Positions 35,863-46,400 of a stretch of 64,000 nucleotides of DNA are shown here, piece by piece. The position numbers and the translations under genes were made by a program. Position 1 is the first letter of the stretch. Each line of letters starts with the position of its first letter. Below the pieces are notes generated by a model. It ran no database searches, had not been told where the DNA came from, and saw nothing but the letters and a program-made list of their open reading frames with translations. Source of the DNA: Patagioenas fasciata. Its lineage: Eukaryota; Chordata; Aves; Columbiformes; Columbidae. The DNA lies in NCBI RefSeq assembly GCF_037038585.1, contig NC_092525.1, positions 5,434,969 to 5,498,968 of the forward strand. Direction: 5' to 3'.

Positions 35863-36200
35863 TTAAAGGGGGAAAGCTCTATTTTTACAATGGTAAATAC
35901 AGTCTAAATCAATTTGGGAAACAGGTAAAGGGGTGTAGCAAATGAGGCACAGACGATCCTGTTTTATCTCAGAAGGCTTTGGCGTATTTACAGCTTTAGG
36001 CACAGCGTGTCCAATCCCGTATAAAATGCACTGTCCATACCAATTCAGCCTGTCCCCCGATATAAGGACATCAGGATGCCACCCTGCATTCACCAAGGGA
36101 CAATCCTGATCTAATGTTCTCTGTGTATTCTACACCAATATCTGTTCGTCAACAAACCTTTTACTGGTTTCAATTTCTTTCCCTGATTGTCCTTTTTCAA
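35863..36200 (-). pseudogene. protein-like minus-strand remnant, probably retroelement
   Basis: A 77-codon frame (35,863-36,096) reads like real protein (for example GWHPDVLISGDRLNWYGQ and CLICYTPLPVSQIDLDCIYH). Upstream, after one stop, similar-quality sequence continues (VFEKGQSGKEIETSKRF, to about 36,200). It lies about 0.8 kb downstream of a minus-strand PBS, where a gag would be expected, so it may be gag of the tRNA-Ser-primed element. The family is not recognised; this assignment is inference. Confidence 0.35.
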
Positions 36201-36955
36201 ATACAATGCGTATGTAACATTTTGTATTGTGTAATATGCATTATATAATAGACAATATATGATTTAAAACATATATCTTACTATATATTACATGTAGTGC
36301 ATTGCTATACTACACATCTCAAGGTATACCCACCCAGACCTGTGCAGCATATTAATATTCTTTACAGTGGCCACCATTAATTACAATATTCAATCAGATT
36401 CCCCCTGGTAGCTTTCCCCAGGGAGTCAAACGATCCTTTTCCAATGTCACAAAATACAGCCGGGGGGGACTTCTTTCAAATCCCTCCTGTCCCTTGTCCA
36501 CTACCTATTTCACAATCACAATAACAAACAATTGGTTAACCGTAAGTATTGGACTATAAAATCACCCAAGACACAAGTAACAACAAATCACTAAAGACAC
36601 AAACAATTATACAATTGCTAAGGCACAAACAGCAAAATCACTAAAGGTACCTTTATCAAATTACTGTTCCCTTGTTTTTCTCTTTTATTTATTGTTTTCT
36701 CATTTTCCTCTTTAGTTTTTTATTTCTTTTTAATTTACCCAATTTACCAAAATGCGCAGACCCAACGCGCTGGTGTTGCCCACGTCTCGCGCAGGCAGCC
36801 TGCAAACAAACCAGACTATGAAAGTGCCTTATCTCATTGATGGGGTTTTACCCACGTCTCGAGCTGGCCCGAGGATCCGTGATCCCTTCCGGGAATTCCC
36901 CGGTGCCGGCACAAGGTCCCAGAGATCCTGGGGTCCACGGGAGGTCAGGCAGATT
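36200..36955 (-). mobile_element. putative leader of the tRNA-Ser-primed retroelement
   Basis: On the minus strand, GC-rich leader-like sequence follows the PBS (36,955 to about 36,750), with a repeated ACGTGGG-type phrase (plus-strand CCCACGTCTCG at 36,779 and 36,851). It then becomes very AT-rich with CACTAAAG/ACACAA-type runs. No intact frame was seen. The boundary with host DNA is uncertain. Confidence 0.4.
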
Positions 36956-36973
36956 ATCCCATCCTCGTCGCCA
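36956..36973 (-). other. primer-binding site matching tRNA-Ser(GCU)
   Basis: Plus-strand ATCCCATCCTCGTCGCCA equals the 3' end of vertebrate tRNA-Ser(GCU) including the added CCA, 18 of 18 as I know that tRNA. On the minus strand this is TGGCGACGAGGATGGGAT, directly after an LTR-like end. The non-encoded CCA and the lack of any tRNA body show that it is a PBS, not a tRNA gene. Confidence 0.75.
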
Positions 36974-37112
36974 GAAAACGATACCGAAAAGTCGGCAAAC
37001 AGACTCTCTAACACTGTTTTGAAAGTGTTAAAAAGCAGGCACTTTTATTACGGCGCGCTGGGCACTCGGGGGATCGCTCCTCTAATCCAGCGTGCGTTCC
37101 GCTTTCCTCTGG
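36974..37112 (-). mobile_element. LTR 3' portion of a tRNA-Ser-primed retroelement
   Basis: The minus strand reads GCCGTAATAAAAGTGCCTGC (poly(A) signal) followed by about 65 bp up to the PBS, the layout of R-U5. At about 37,112 it meets the interrupted integrase of the other provirus, so one element has truncated or recombined with the other. A clear terminal CA before the PBS is not visible. A tRNA-Ser primer would fit an ERV-L-like or other class, not the Lys-primed provirus next to it. Confidence 0.55.
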
Positions 37113-37450
37113 TTTTACATATCCTGGAACTCCTGAAACAGCAAAACACGCCAACCACTGTTTACAGACGTCCCGTGCTCTTTCACCAGTGCGTGCAGCC
37201 GCAACGAGAAATCTGGAATGAGCGTTTACAGAAACACATACGTATTTACCCACTTCAGAACAACGCGTTACATCAGCTGGCCGTACTTGTCAGTAATCCC
37301 TCCTGGATTAACACCCTCTTTGGATGGCACCGGTACTGACTGTTGGCAATCAGGGCAGGACATAAGAACGCTCCTGGCCTGATCCGTTGTAATTTGAAAT
37401 TGTCGTTTTAACGACTTTGCATTCTGGTGAAAGAGTTTATGTGATAATTT
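37113..37450 (-). pseudogene. pol: integrase fragment (zinc-binding domain and start of core)
   Basis: The HHCC zinc finger is recognisable: HKLFH at 37,424-37,444 and CPDC at 37,346-37,357. After a stop a second frame (37,008-37,253) gives the catalytic-core stretch ARTGERARDVCKQWLACFAV. Integrase-like sequence ends at about 37,113 (GVPGYVKP), just before the second catalytic Asp would be expected, where the foreign LTR begins. Non-functional. Confidence 0.85.
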
Positions 37451-37639
37451 ACCTTGCTCCAAGGCTTTAGGCACAGTAAGCGGCACAGCTCGTGCATCGG
37501 CCCTCCTATTGCCTTCCACAAGAGGTCCTGGAAGGGCAGCGCGAGAGCGGATGTGCGCTGCATAAAAACCATGACGTCTATGATTTATTAGGAACCATAG
37601 CATTCTCAATTCAGCCATCAAAAGAGGATTATCCTCTTC

Positions 37640-37900
37640 CTTCAGAAAAGAAGCTTCCAGGCGGTTAAGTATGCCAGCTGCATAATATGAGTCAGTTACA
37701 ACATTCAAAGGCTCATTACAGAACACTCAAAAGCGATCCTAACAGCTGTCAGCTCAAGAACTTGTTTGACCCTTGGTCTCCTTTTTCTACCTTGTGTTTG
37801 GAACACTGGGTATCTGAGTTTAGCCACATAATTACAACTTTACGTGAGCGACCAAAGGCATCAGTAAATACAGTCTTGTCACTTACTGGTCGTTGCTGAC
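37640..37900 (-). pseudogene. pol: RNase H domain fragment
   Basis: FTDAFGRS at 37,846-37,868 contains the first catalytic Asp motif; NVVTDSYYAAGILNRLEAS at about 37,650-37,709 contains the later TDS motif. Stops lie between them. The frame then runs on toward the integrase zinc finger, as in a normal pol order. Confidence 0.85.
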
Positions 37901-38199
37901 AGCAGCATTTGCCCTACAACGGTAAATTACCAATTTCAGCCCACAGTTTATGTTGGGGGTAATAAACTGATATGTTCCCTGCATATGTTGCCAATGCAAT
38001 CTGGAAATTCACATCTTCAGTTAATTACCATTGCAAATTCTCCTTTGTTGTAGGAATAAATATACATTCAAAGTCTGTCCCATACATAGCATACAAACAT
38101 TCTCTGCCTTTAATTATTGGGTTTGCATACATTTCTTTTATTATCCAAACTGTTTTCATTGGTGTGTGAGCTAGAAAAACCCATTCCAACTCTTAAAGA

Positions 38200-38886
38200 A
38201 TCACTTAATGACTTGTCCCATTGAAACGGTACTGCAAACGGTTGGACGGTATTGGCTATGAGTGCCAGCCAAACTGGCAGCTGCAAATTGCGTCCCCATC
38301 CCTATTTTTGTTCAACAGCATCGAATACTTTCTATATGGCCTGCTGAGCTTTGTCATCCAATACCTGAGTAGACAATAAATTCAGGTCTCCTTTCAAAAG
38401 TGTAAAAAGTAGACACAGTTCCTCTGTGGCAATGCCCAAAATAGGTCGGAGCCAATTTATGGCTCCTAGCAATTTTGTAAGTCATTTAAGGTCATGATAT
38501 TATGGAATTTAAGAGTTACTGGCTAAGGAATGATTTCTTGTTCTGTTATTTGCCACCCCAAATATTTCCATGGAGCAGTTTTCTGAATTTTTTCTTGTGC
38601 AATTTGTAATCTAGCCTTTTGTATAGCGTTACATAGGACTTGCATTACTTGTTGTAGTTCCTGCTCTTATAACATGACAAGCAAGATATCATCCATATAA
38701 CGACAGATACAAGCTGAGGGGTACAGCTTCCTCACAGGTTGTACAGCTGCTGCAACTACTGTCTTGCAAATGGTTGGACTATTTCTCATCCCTTGTGGTG
38801 ATACCACCCAATGCTATCTCTTCATAGGCTCCTCTTGATTAAGTGAAGGAACACAAAATGCAAATCTGGGGGCATCCTCAGGATGT
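38200..38886 (-). pseudogene. pol: reverse transcriptase fragment with YMDD
   Basis: HPEDAPRFAFCVPSLN begins near 38,886, then SPQGMRNSPTICK (about 38,780-38,818), then YMDD at 38,688-38,699, then a thumb-like LLGAINWLRPILGIATEE near 38,420-38,480. In-frame stops (for example just before HWVVSPQG) and frameshifts break it. The fingers and the motif A region before HPED are absent. Confidence 0.9.
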
Positions 38887-38905
38887 AGCAAGGTGGCACA
38901 GGTGT

Positions 38906-39130
38906 CCATGCCATAATTTTGATTTCACCTTGATAATCAGAGTCAATTACTCCAGGTAAAACAAACAAACCCAATTTGGTAGTAGATGATCAACCTATTA
39001 ACAAAGCATGCACACTAGGCACTAAAGGCCCCCACACTCCTCTGGGAATAAGCAATACCACAGCAGTAATTAATTATCATCACTGACGGGCTGGCAGCCA
39101 AGTCCAGCCCTGCACTTCCAGCTGTTCCAG
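38906..39130 (-). pseudogene. pro: dUTPase domain remnant
   Basis: GSAGLDLAA near 39,091-39,119 is the dUTPase motif following the retroviral Gag junction, and PGVIDSDYQGEIKIM near 38,910-38,955 is the later substrate-binding region. Internal stops separate them. The adjoining aspartic protease is missing: RT sequence starts only about 20 nt after the end of the dUTPase. Confidence 0.85.
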
Positions 39131-39165
39131 GGAAGAGATCTCGGGTCATGAGTTTAGACTTGAAT

Positions 39166-40752
39166 TTATTTGATGGGGGTGGGGGAAGTCCTGTCCCCCA
39201 CCTCCTGGGAAGGGTTAATTGGCTCCCCCTTTACATTAATCCTTGAATGATGTTCACTCACACAGTGCTTGCCCTTTCCCCATTTTGGACGATCTCTAGG
39301 AGGTACAGCCTTCGAAGTCTGGCGTGCATACTTTGTGTAATCTTTCTTTACACGACCCAGTGTCCCACAACAAAAACAATTCGATTTCAGTTCTGTTCCC
39401 AATACTTGTAACTGTGCTGCTAAAGCAGCAGCTAGAGAGCTGGTATAATGTTCAGTTGACTTATGTTTTGACACACTCTCATATCTGCTATAGTACACCT
39501 TTCCCTATTCCCCAAATCCTGCAACACACGCTGACAATCAGCATTAGCATTCTCAAAAGCCAATTATTTTAGTAACAACTCATGCGCTGTGTCATTATCA
39601 ATTTGTCTCTCCAAAGCAGTTTGCAAGCGGTCTAAAAACAGCGCATAAGGTTCCTGTGATCCTTGCAAGATTTTTGAAAAGGACGTATTGGCATCTCTCC
39701 CAACCTCCAGTAACTTCCGAACCACTTTCATTGCTAGTTTTGCTATTACACCACATATATATCTCTCTGGGTTACGCAACTTGATTATCTGGCAAAGCAT
39801 GGGCACATTCCCCAGCTAAAGGACTGCAATCAATCCATCTCATCCGATATGCATTATCAACGGTCTCTATAGTACAGTTCTCCCAAAAATCAGATAACTA
39901 CTAGTCAATATACTGTATGGTTAAGATCATTTTCAACAAAGAACGCCAGTCATGTGGAGTAAGTTCGTAAGAGGAGCTTAATGCTTCAAAAATGTATAAC
40001 AAATGATAAAGTAACCCCATTTTCTTTAGCTAATGTTGGTAATTCCTTTACAACATCATATGGTAGCTGCTGAAAGCCTGGAGATTGCTGTTCACAACAG
40101 ATCACTGGGCATGCCGTAACCACTTTCGAGTCTCCTGTTTTCAAAGCCTCTTCTCTACATTTATCCCACATGGTTTAATTAGTGCGCACTTTCGGTTGCA
40201 AAGTAACATCCGGGGGGAATAAATCAGGCTCTTACTCTGGGTCCGTCGGGCCAGGATCAAGGGGCTTGTCAGGCGACTCCCACAAACCATCATTTGCCAA
40301 AAGTGTTCACTGTAGTGTACATGCAGGGGCTTTGTTATCAGCCAATCCTTTATCCACTACTACATCTGTGGTCAGTGCATTTTTGCCTAATCTATCTACA
40401 GGATCCCCCTCCTTCCCTGGCAAGGGAGGAGCAGAAGGTTCACAATTAGTTGCAACCCGCGCAACTACTTCCTTCTGAGTCGCTATTAAAGCAGACATAA
40501 TTTTTGCCCAAGTAGATAAATATTCACAAGCAGCTTTATCTCCAGTTGCTGCCTGTTCATATAATTCTCGTTCAACTTTCTGCCATGCCTCCAACTAAAA
40601 TGTACCAGTTGTAGGAAAGTCCAGCACATGATCAGCAAGCCTTTCTTATAAAGTCATTAATCGGACTACTGGTACATTGTGATTTTGCTTTCTTAATAAA
40701 AGTTGAAGGACATCTAGGGTTTGTTTGGTTCAAGGGATAACTTCCCTCCTAT
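39166..40752 (-). pseudogene. gag: gag pseudogene (matrix, late domain, capsid, nucleocapsid)
   Basis: The start codon has become ATA (40,750-40,752) and a stop follows 13 codons later. Matrix and spacer are in a 95-codon frame at 40,307-40,594, which ends in EPSAPPLPG, holding a PSAP late-domain motif. Capsid pieces lie at 39,986-40,171 (FQQLPYDVVKEL) and 39,564-39,806, the latter with the major homology region QGSQEPYALFLDRL. The nucleocapsid zinc knuckle in 39,166-39,498 is damaged: CFCCGTLGRVKKDY has Arg for His and Tyr for the last Cys. Confidence 0.9.
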
Positions 40753-40884
40753 GGTTCCAAATTGCTCATCTTTTCTTGCTGATGGGTGCACGCTGTGGTT
40801 TCTGTTTCCTGGCTCTGTTTCCCTGTCCTTGTTCAATTGGGCTTTGCCACCAGAACGGCTGCTGCCTTTACAGCCGCACTCAAA

Positions 40885-40902
40885 GTCCCTGTTCGGGTGC
40901 CA
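40885..40902 (-). other. primer-binding site, tRNA-Lys3 type
   Basis: The minus strand reads TGGCACCCGAACAGGGAC, one change from the Lys3 PBS, two bases after the LTR end. Unlike the unit ERV it lacks the 2-nt insertion. Confidence 0.88.
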
Positions 40903-40904
40903 TT

Positions 40905-41249
40905 TGTAGTGAATGTGGCACCAACTCTCTTTTAAGGTGAGACAAGAGACATTTGTTACAAACTCAGGTTTGCATTTATACTCGCTATGATGCTTGCTCA
41001 AGCATTTGCTGATTTGGTAAGTTCGTCATAACATAAGTGATATATTGGTACTGCCATAAAAGCATCGTTGTCTATACCACAAGCTACCCCCGTCATCCCC
41101 CTTGATGTATCATTCCTGTACCAATCCCTCTGTCCTCGATGTATCACGTAGCATACAGTACATGCTTCTTGTGTTATTCCACTAATGATTGTTCTCACGC
41201 TGTCAACTCTCACAGTTTCTCATAGGCCCAATGTCAGAATACTGCCACA
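40905..41249 (-). mobile_element. 5' LTR of the provirus (345 bp)
   Basis: On the minus strand it begins TGTGGCAG (41,249) and ends ACTACA (40,905). It is homologous along its length to the unit LTR (3,350-3,706). TATAAA is at 40,975-40,980; the poly(A) signal has decayed to AACAAA. No 3' LTR is present, so a target duplication cannot be checked. Confidence 0.9.
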
Positions 41250-41640
41250 ATCACCTTTCTCCTTCCTTGAGCTCTCCTGACCTGCGGTTCCACCACCGTT
41301 GTCTTCTTTCTTGATCCCTCTTGACTCACAGGTGCCCTCCAATCCTCTTTCTCGATCACTCTTCCTCACAGGTTCGCCTCCTTCCTTGCTTTTCCTTTGC
41401 ACGCTGCTCCACCTGAAGAGAAACACACAGAGGACTGAGCTACATCAGCCCCAGGGCACTACAGTCAGACGGGGGCTGAATCTGGGGGCTGACACCTCCC
41501 CACACCCCACAGTGTGCCCGCCTTGCCTTGGCCCCGGCCCCTCACACAGCCCTTCCCCTCAACTCTGCCCCTCCGCTGCAGCACAGCTTCCGCACATGCC
41601 CTGCTCAGGCTGGACCCCAGTTTCATGGGTTAGAGATATC
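41250..41640 (+). repeat. ERV-free, ancestral-looking subrepeat at the right-block edge
   Basis: It matches the interrupted subrepeat across the ERV site: TCGATCACTCTTCCTCACAG (41,354-41,373) is an empty target with a single CTCTTC. It also holds about 80 bp (41,550-41,630, including CCGCTGCAGCACAGCTTCC) that all regular copies lack between CCCCTCRCACA and TAGAGATATC. It therefore predates both the ERV insertion and a deletion fixed in the amplified unit. Confidence 0.85.
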
Positions 41641-43459
41641 ATAGCTCAGTACAAATCCCCACGGTCCTCACCTGCTGTTTGGTGCTTGTGGAGGGTCACA
41701 CTCCCTGTGCCCCAGGACACTGGCCCTGCCCGGCCCTGCGGGAGTGTCTGGAGCTGCCGCTGGCTGGTTCTCCAGCTTTAGGGTCACCCGCAGAAGCCCG
41801 CTCTCCTCAGCTCTGCACACCCATCCAGTTGCGCCGCCCAGGCAAAGTCAGCTTCACCCTCTGCTCTACACCTCACCTGCAAACAACCAACTTTCAACTG
41901 ACAACTGTCCAAAACCCACCAACAAACTCTCCAAATCTCAGCCTTTCGCTTGCAACTGCTGCCTCTAGTGCATCTCACAGACAAGCCTTCAAAATCCCCT
42001 CATCCTGCAATAATACTCCAGCACTGATCACCTGCGGGAACAACTACCACAATACCAGGCAAACACCAACCAGTTCTGGCACGGAAATATCACTTTCTCC
42101 TCAAGATTCCACCCTACACCAACTGCTGACAAACACACGCTGTCCTCACCAAAGCCAAACGCTGCAACAACCAGCGACAACTCAAATTTGCGTGGGCGGT
42201 GCAAAATTGCAGGGGTGAGCTAACGCAGAGCTGGGCTTGAAAGCTGCAGAGTGTGCACCCTGTGGTATAACGTGGCGAGCTACTGCCATTCTGCCTTCTC
42301 CCTGGGAGAAGCGCGTGAGCAGAGGCTGCTTCAAGGCACGATGGGAACGGTTTGGTTCTCCGGGTCTCTCAGGGCGAGAGCGATAAATGTGATCTGTGTC
42401 GTGGCGCAGGAACTTCCCGTACACTTGCTCCTCCATTCGGTCTCGGGTGCTGCAAGAGAGGGAGCGAGAGATTCAGGGCAAGATTGACAACCTCGGCGTC
42501 CCCGTCCCAGCCACGGGTCACCCAAACCTGCAGACATCCCGGGAGGCCCCCTAAGATTTACACTCCCCTATGCCCCACCCTTGAAGCCTGGACATCGCCA
42601 GAACCATAGAGCAAGTATTTCTTGAGGAGGCACCCAAAGGGTCCGTGTTCTCTTTCAGGCAGATGCTAGCGCAAGATTGCAAATCATCTCACAGCTACCA
42701 GGAAGGTAAAAAATAACGTCTTGAAATGGGAAAGGAACAGGTATTGTTTCTCTTCATCACCTCCCTCATTGCCACGTTATCAAGGTCTCCCGCAATGTTC
42801 CACAGGAAACTTGAAGCTTGGAATTCCTGGTATTCTGAACCTGGGCAAGAAAGGAAGAAAAGCATGAGACTGATCATAAAGAGGGTGGCTGCTCGTAACA
42901 TGGAAAGAGCAGTAACAAGGTAAAAAGATATCACTTTTCCTTAGAGAGCTCTCAAAGCTGCCTGTTAAGGACAAGAAAAACAAACTTGTGACGGACCATT
43001 ACTTAAAATCCAAGGCCCAGGAAGCGATCTAATGTACATTGAAACGCGGGCCACGAGACAGTGGAAGTGCCACGAGCTGAGACTGAAGGGACAGAGGATG
43101 AATTTCCAAAGAAGTTTAGGTTTCGATGTCAAAACGGAAAATTCTACGTCATTAAAATATAATGCAAAAGTCAGTGTAAAATCAAGTAAGGCAACGACTC
43201 CAAATGAACTCCCAGGCGCTTCAGTCACTCAGCAGATCAAAAATGCGGATCATTTCTCACCTGCCCACCTCCCAAACCCCAGCCTATGTCCCCTGCTTCC
43301 AGCTTACCTGAGCCCAGATTAAAGGAGGATTTCAGAGGCCATGCCAAGTTCTGCTGCTCCTCGTTCGGGTTGCCAGTCTTCCTCCTCGCTCTGGAATTGC
43401 AGGTCAACCGCCTTCCTGTTCTTCTTTGATTGACGCTGAGCTGCCGCGTTACCCGCTGC

Positions 43460-46400
43460 CGTCTGAGCGGATCTCGGGGAGCCTCTGGAACCGCCAGAGT
43501 GCTCCCCCCACCAACATTCTCTTGCCTTGTTTTCGGGGTTCCTCTTCACCAGCTGAGGCGCCCTCCCACCCCCCGCTGCCCTCTTACCTTTTTCTAGAGG
43601 TCTCTTGAGCCACCAGCAAGCTCCCCCGCACCTTCCCTCAGCGATCATGGCCCGCCAGAGGCCTGCCCCTCGTCAGCCTCCTCCCCTTTTCCTGGGTGCT
43701 GCCTGAACCACTGGTGGGCTCCCCTCCACCATCCTCTCGTCCTTTGTAGGGGAGTCTCGTGACTCACCAGAGCGCTCTCCGCCGTTGCCTTGCTGGGGTT
43801 ATTGACACCGCTTGACTTGCCAGAGCGCTCCCCCTCGCAGTTCTCTTGTTGGATTTCTTGGGACCTTTTGAACCATTGGAACAACGGGAATGCTCCCCCC
43901 CACTGTGACCTTGCCTTTCTTCAGTGCCATCTTGACGTGCTGGAGCACTTCCCCGCGCCGTCCTCTTGCCTTTTACTGGGGAGTCTCTTGAATATCCACA
44001 GCACTCCCCCCTGCCATCCTTTACCAGATTTTTTGACACTTCTTGACATCTCGGAGTGCTCTCACTCACCCTTGTCTTGCCTATTTTCAGGGCGCTCCTG
44101 TCCCGCTGGATGCTCCTCCCTGCTGTCCTATTGCCAGATTGAGAATTCTCGACCTGTCCCAGCGCTACCCCACCGTCCTTCTGCCTTCTACCTGGGAAGT
44201 CACTTGAAGAACTGGAGCACTCCCCCCTGCTGTCCTCTTGCCTTTCTTCACTGAGATTTTGGCCTGCCAGAGCACTCCTCCCTGTTGTCCTCTTACTGGA
44301 TTTCTTGGGACCTCTTGACCCACTGGGTTTCTCCTCCTGCTGTCCTTTTGCCTTTCTTTAGTACAATCTCAGCCTGCTGGAGCGCTCCCCCTCGCCGTCC
44401 TCCTGCTGGATTTCTTGGAACCTCTTGACCCCTTAGGGCGTTCCCCCTGCCACCCTCTTGTGGTTTTTGGGGGAGTCTTGTGATCAACCAGGCCGTTTCC
44501 CCCCACCATCCTCTTCCCCTTTTCCTGGGTGCTTCTTGATCCACCAGAGTGCTCTCAAAGCTGCCTGTTACCATCCTCTAACCATTCTCTTGCCTTTTTT
44601 GGTGGAGTCTTGTGACTCACCGGAGCGTTCTCCACCATTGTCTTGCTGGATTTGTTGACATCGCTTGACCTGCCGGAGCGCTCCCCCTCACAGTTCTCTT
44701 CCTGGATATCTTGGGACATTTTGAACCACTGGGGGGCTCCCACCCGCCATCCTCTTACCGCATTTATTGAGACGTCCTGATCTGCCAGAGCGTTCCCCCT
44801 CGCCGTCCTCTTGCTGGATTTCTTGGGATGCCTTAAACAACTGTGGGGCTCCCACCCACCATCCTCTAACCGCATTTATCGAGATTTCCTGATCTGCTGG
44901 AGCGCTCCCCCTTGCCGTCCTCTTGCTGGATTTCTTGGGATCTCTTGGACCACTGGGGGGGCTCCCACCCGCCATCCTCTTACCGCATTTATTGAGACTT
45001 CCTGATCTGCTGGATTGCTCTCCCCCTGGCCTTCCTCTTGCACTTTTTTGGGGGAGTCTTCTTCACACATCCGAGCGCTCTCCCTCACCCTTGTCTTGCC
45101 TCTAGTCAGGGCGCTCTTCTCCCGCTGGAACGCTCCTCCCCGCCATCCTATTGCCAGACTGAGAATTCTTGACCTGCCGCAGTCCTGCCCCGCCATGCTC
45201 CTGCCTTCTGCCTGGGAAGTCACTTGAAGAACTGGAGCGCTCTCCCCCGCTGTCCTCTTGCCTTTCCTCAGTGGGATTTTGGCCTGCTAAAGAGCTCCTC
45301 CCTGTCGTCCTCTTGCTGGATTTCTTGGGACTTCTTGACCCATTAGGGCGTTCCCCCTGCCACCCTCTTGTGGTTTTTGGGGGAGTCTTGTGACCAACCA
45401 GGCCGTTTCCCCCCACCATCCTCTTCCCCTTTTCCTGGGTGCTTCTTGATCCACCAGAGAGCTCCCCTGCACCATTCTTTTGCCTTTTTTGGGAGAGTCT
45501 TGTGACTCGCCGGAGAGTTCTCCACCATTGTCTTGCTGGATTTCTTGACATCGCTTGACCTGCCGGAGCGCTCCCCCTCGCAGTTCTCTTGCTGGATTTC
45601 TTGGGACGTCTTAAACAACTGAGGGGCTCACACCCACCATCCTCTAACTGCATTTATCGAGATTTCCTGATCTGCCGGAGCGCTCGCCCCTGCTGTCCTC
45701 TTGCTGGGTTTCTTGGGACCTCTTGACCCACACGAGCTCTCCTCCCCACCGTCTTCTTGCCGGACTTATTGAGACTTCTTGACCCGCCAGAGTGTTCCCC
45801 CTCATCATCCTCCTGCCTTTTTCTGGGGATTCTCTTCAACAACTGAAGAGCTCCCCCGCACTGTCCTCTTCCCTTTTTTCTGGGTGATTCGTGAATCACC
45901 GGTGAGCTTCTCCTTACCACCCTCTTGGGCTTTTTTCAGAGCAACCTTGACCCATCAGAGCACCCCCTCACCGTCCTCTTGCCAGATGTACTGAGGGTTC
46001 TTCATCTGCCACAGCGCTCCCCCACGCCGTCCTCTTGCTGGATTTCCTGGAACCTTGTGAACCACTGGGGGGCTCCCACCCACCATCCTTTTACTGCATT
46101 TATTGAGACGTCCTGATCTGCCAGAGCGCTCCCCCTCGCCGCCCTCTTGCTGGATTTCTTGGGACCTCTTGAACCACTGGGGGCCTCCCACCCACCATGC
46201 TCTTACCGCATTTATCGAGACTTCCTGATCTGCCGGAGCGCTCCCCCTCGCCGTCCTCTTGCTGGATTTCTTGGGTCCTCTTGACCCATTAGGGCGTTCC
46301 CCCTGCCACCCTCTTGTGTCTTCTGGGGGAGTCTTGTGACCAACCAGAGTGCTCCCCCCCACGATCTTCTTCCCCTTTTCCTGGGTGCTTCTTGATCCAC

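Larger units (their letters stand above)
37113..41249 (-). mobile_element. betaretrovirus-like provirus, decayed and 3'-truncated
   Basis: From high to low coordinates it holds 5' LTR, PBS, gag, dUTPase, reverse transcriptase, RNase H, and integrase cut in its core. A dUTPase between gag and pol is a betaretrovirus trait. Protease, the first half of RT, the rest of integrase, env and the 3' LTR are missing. Stops and frameshifts interrupt every gene, so it is a relic. Its LTR belongs to the same family as the unit ERV but is clearly diverged. It abuts the first unit of the right array block. Confidence 0.92.

Noticed and set aside
36956-36973. tRNA-Ser gene
   Set aside because: Only the last 15 nt plus CCA are present. 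Nuclear tRNA genes lack encoded CCA and there is no cloverleaf body, so it is a primer-binding site.
36752-37339. 195-codon plus frame
   Set aside because: It is antisense to the tRNA-Ser PBS, LTR end and integrase remnants of two minus-strand retroelements; an accidental frame.
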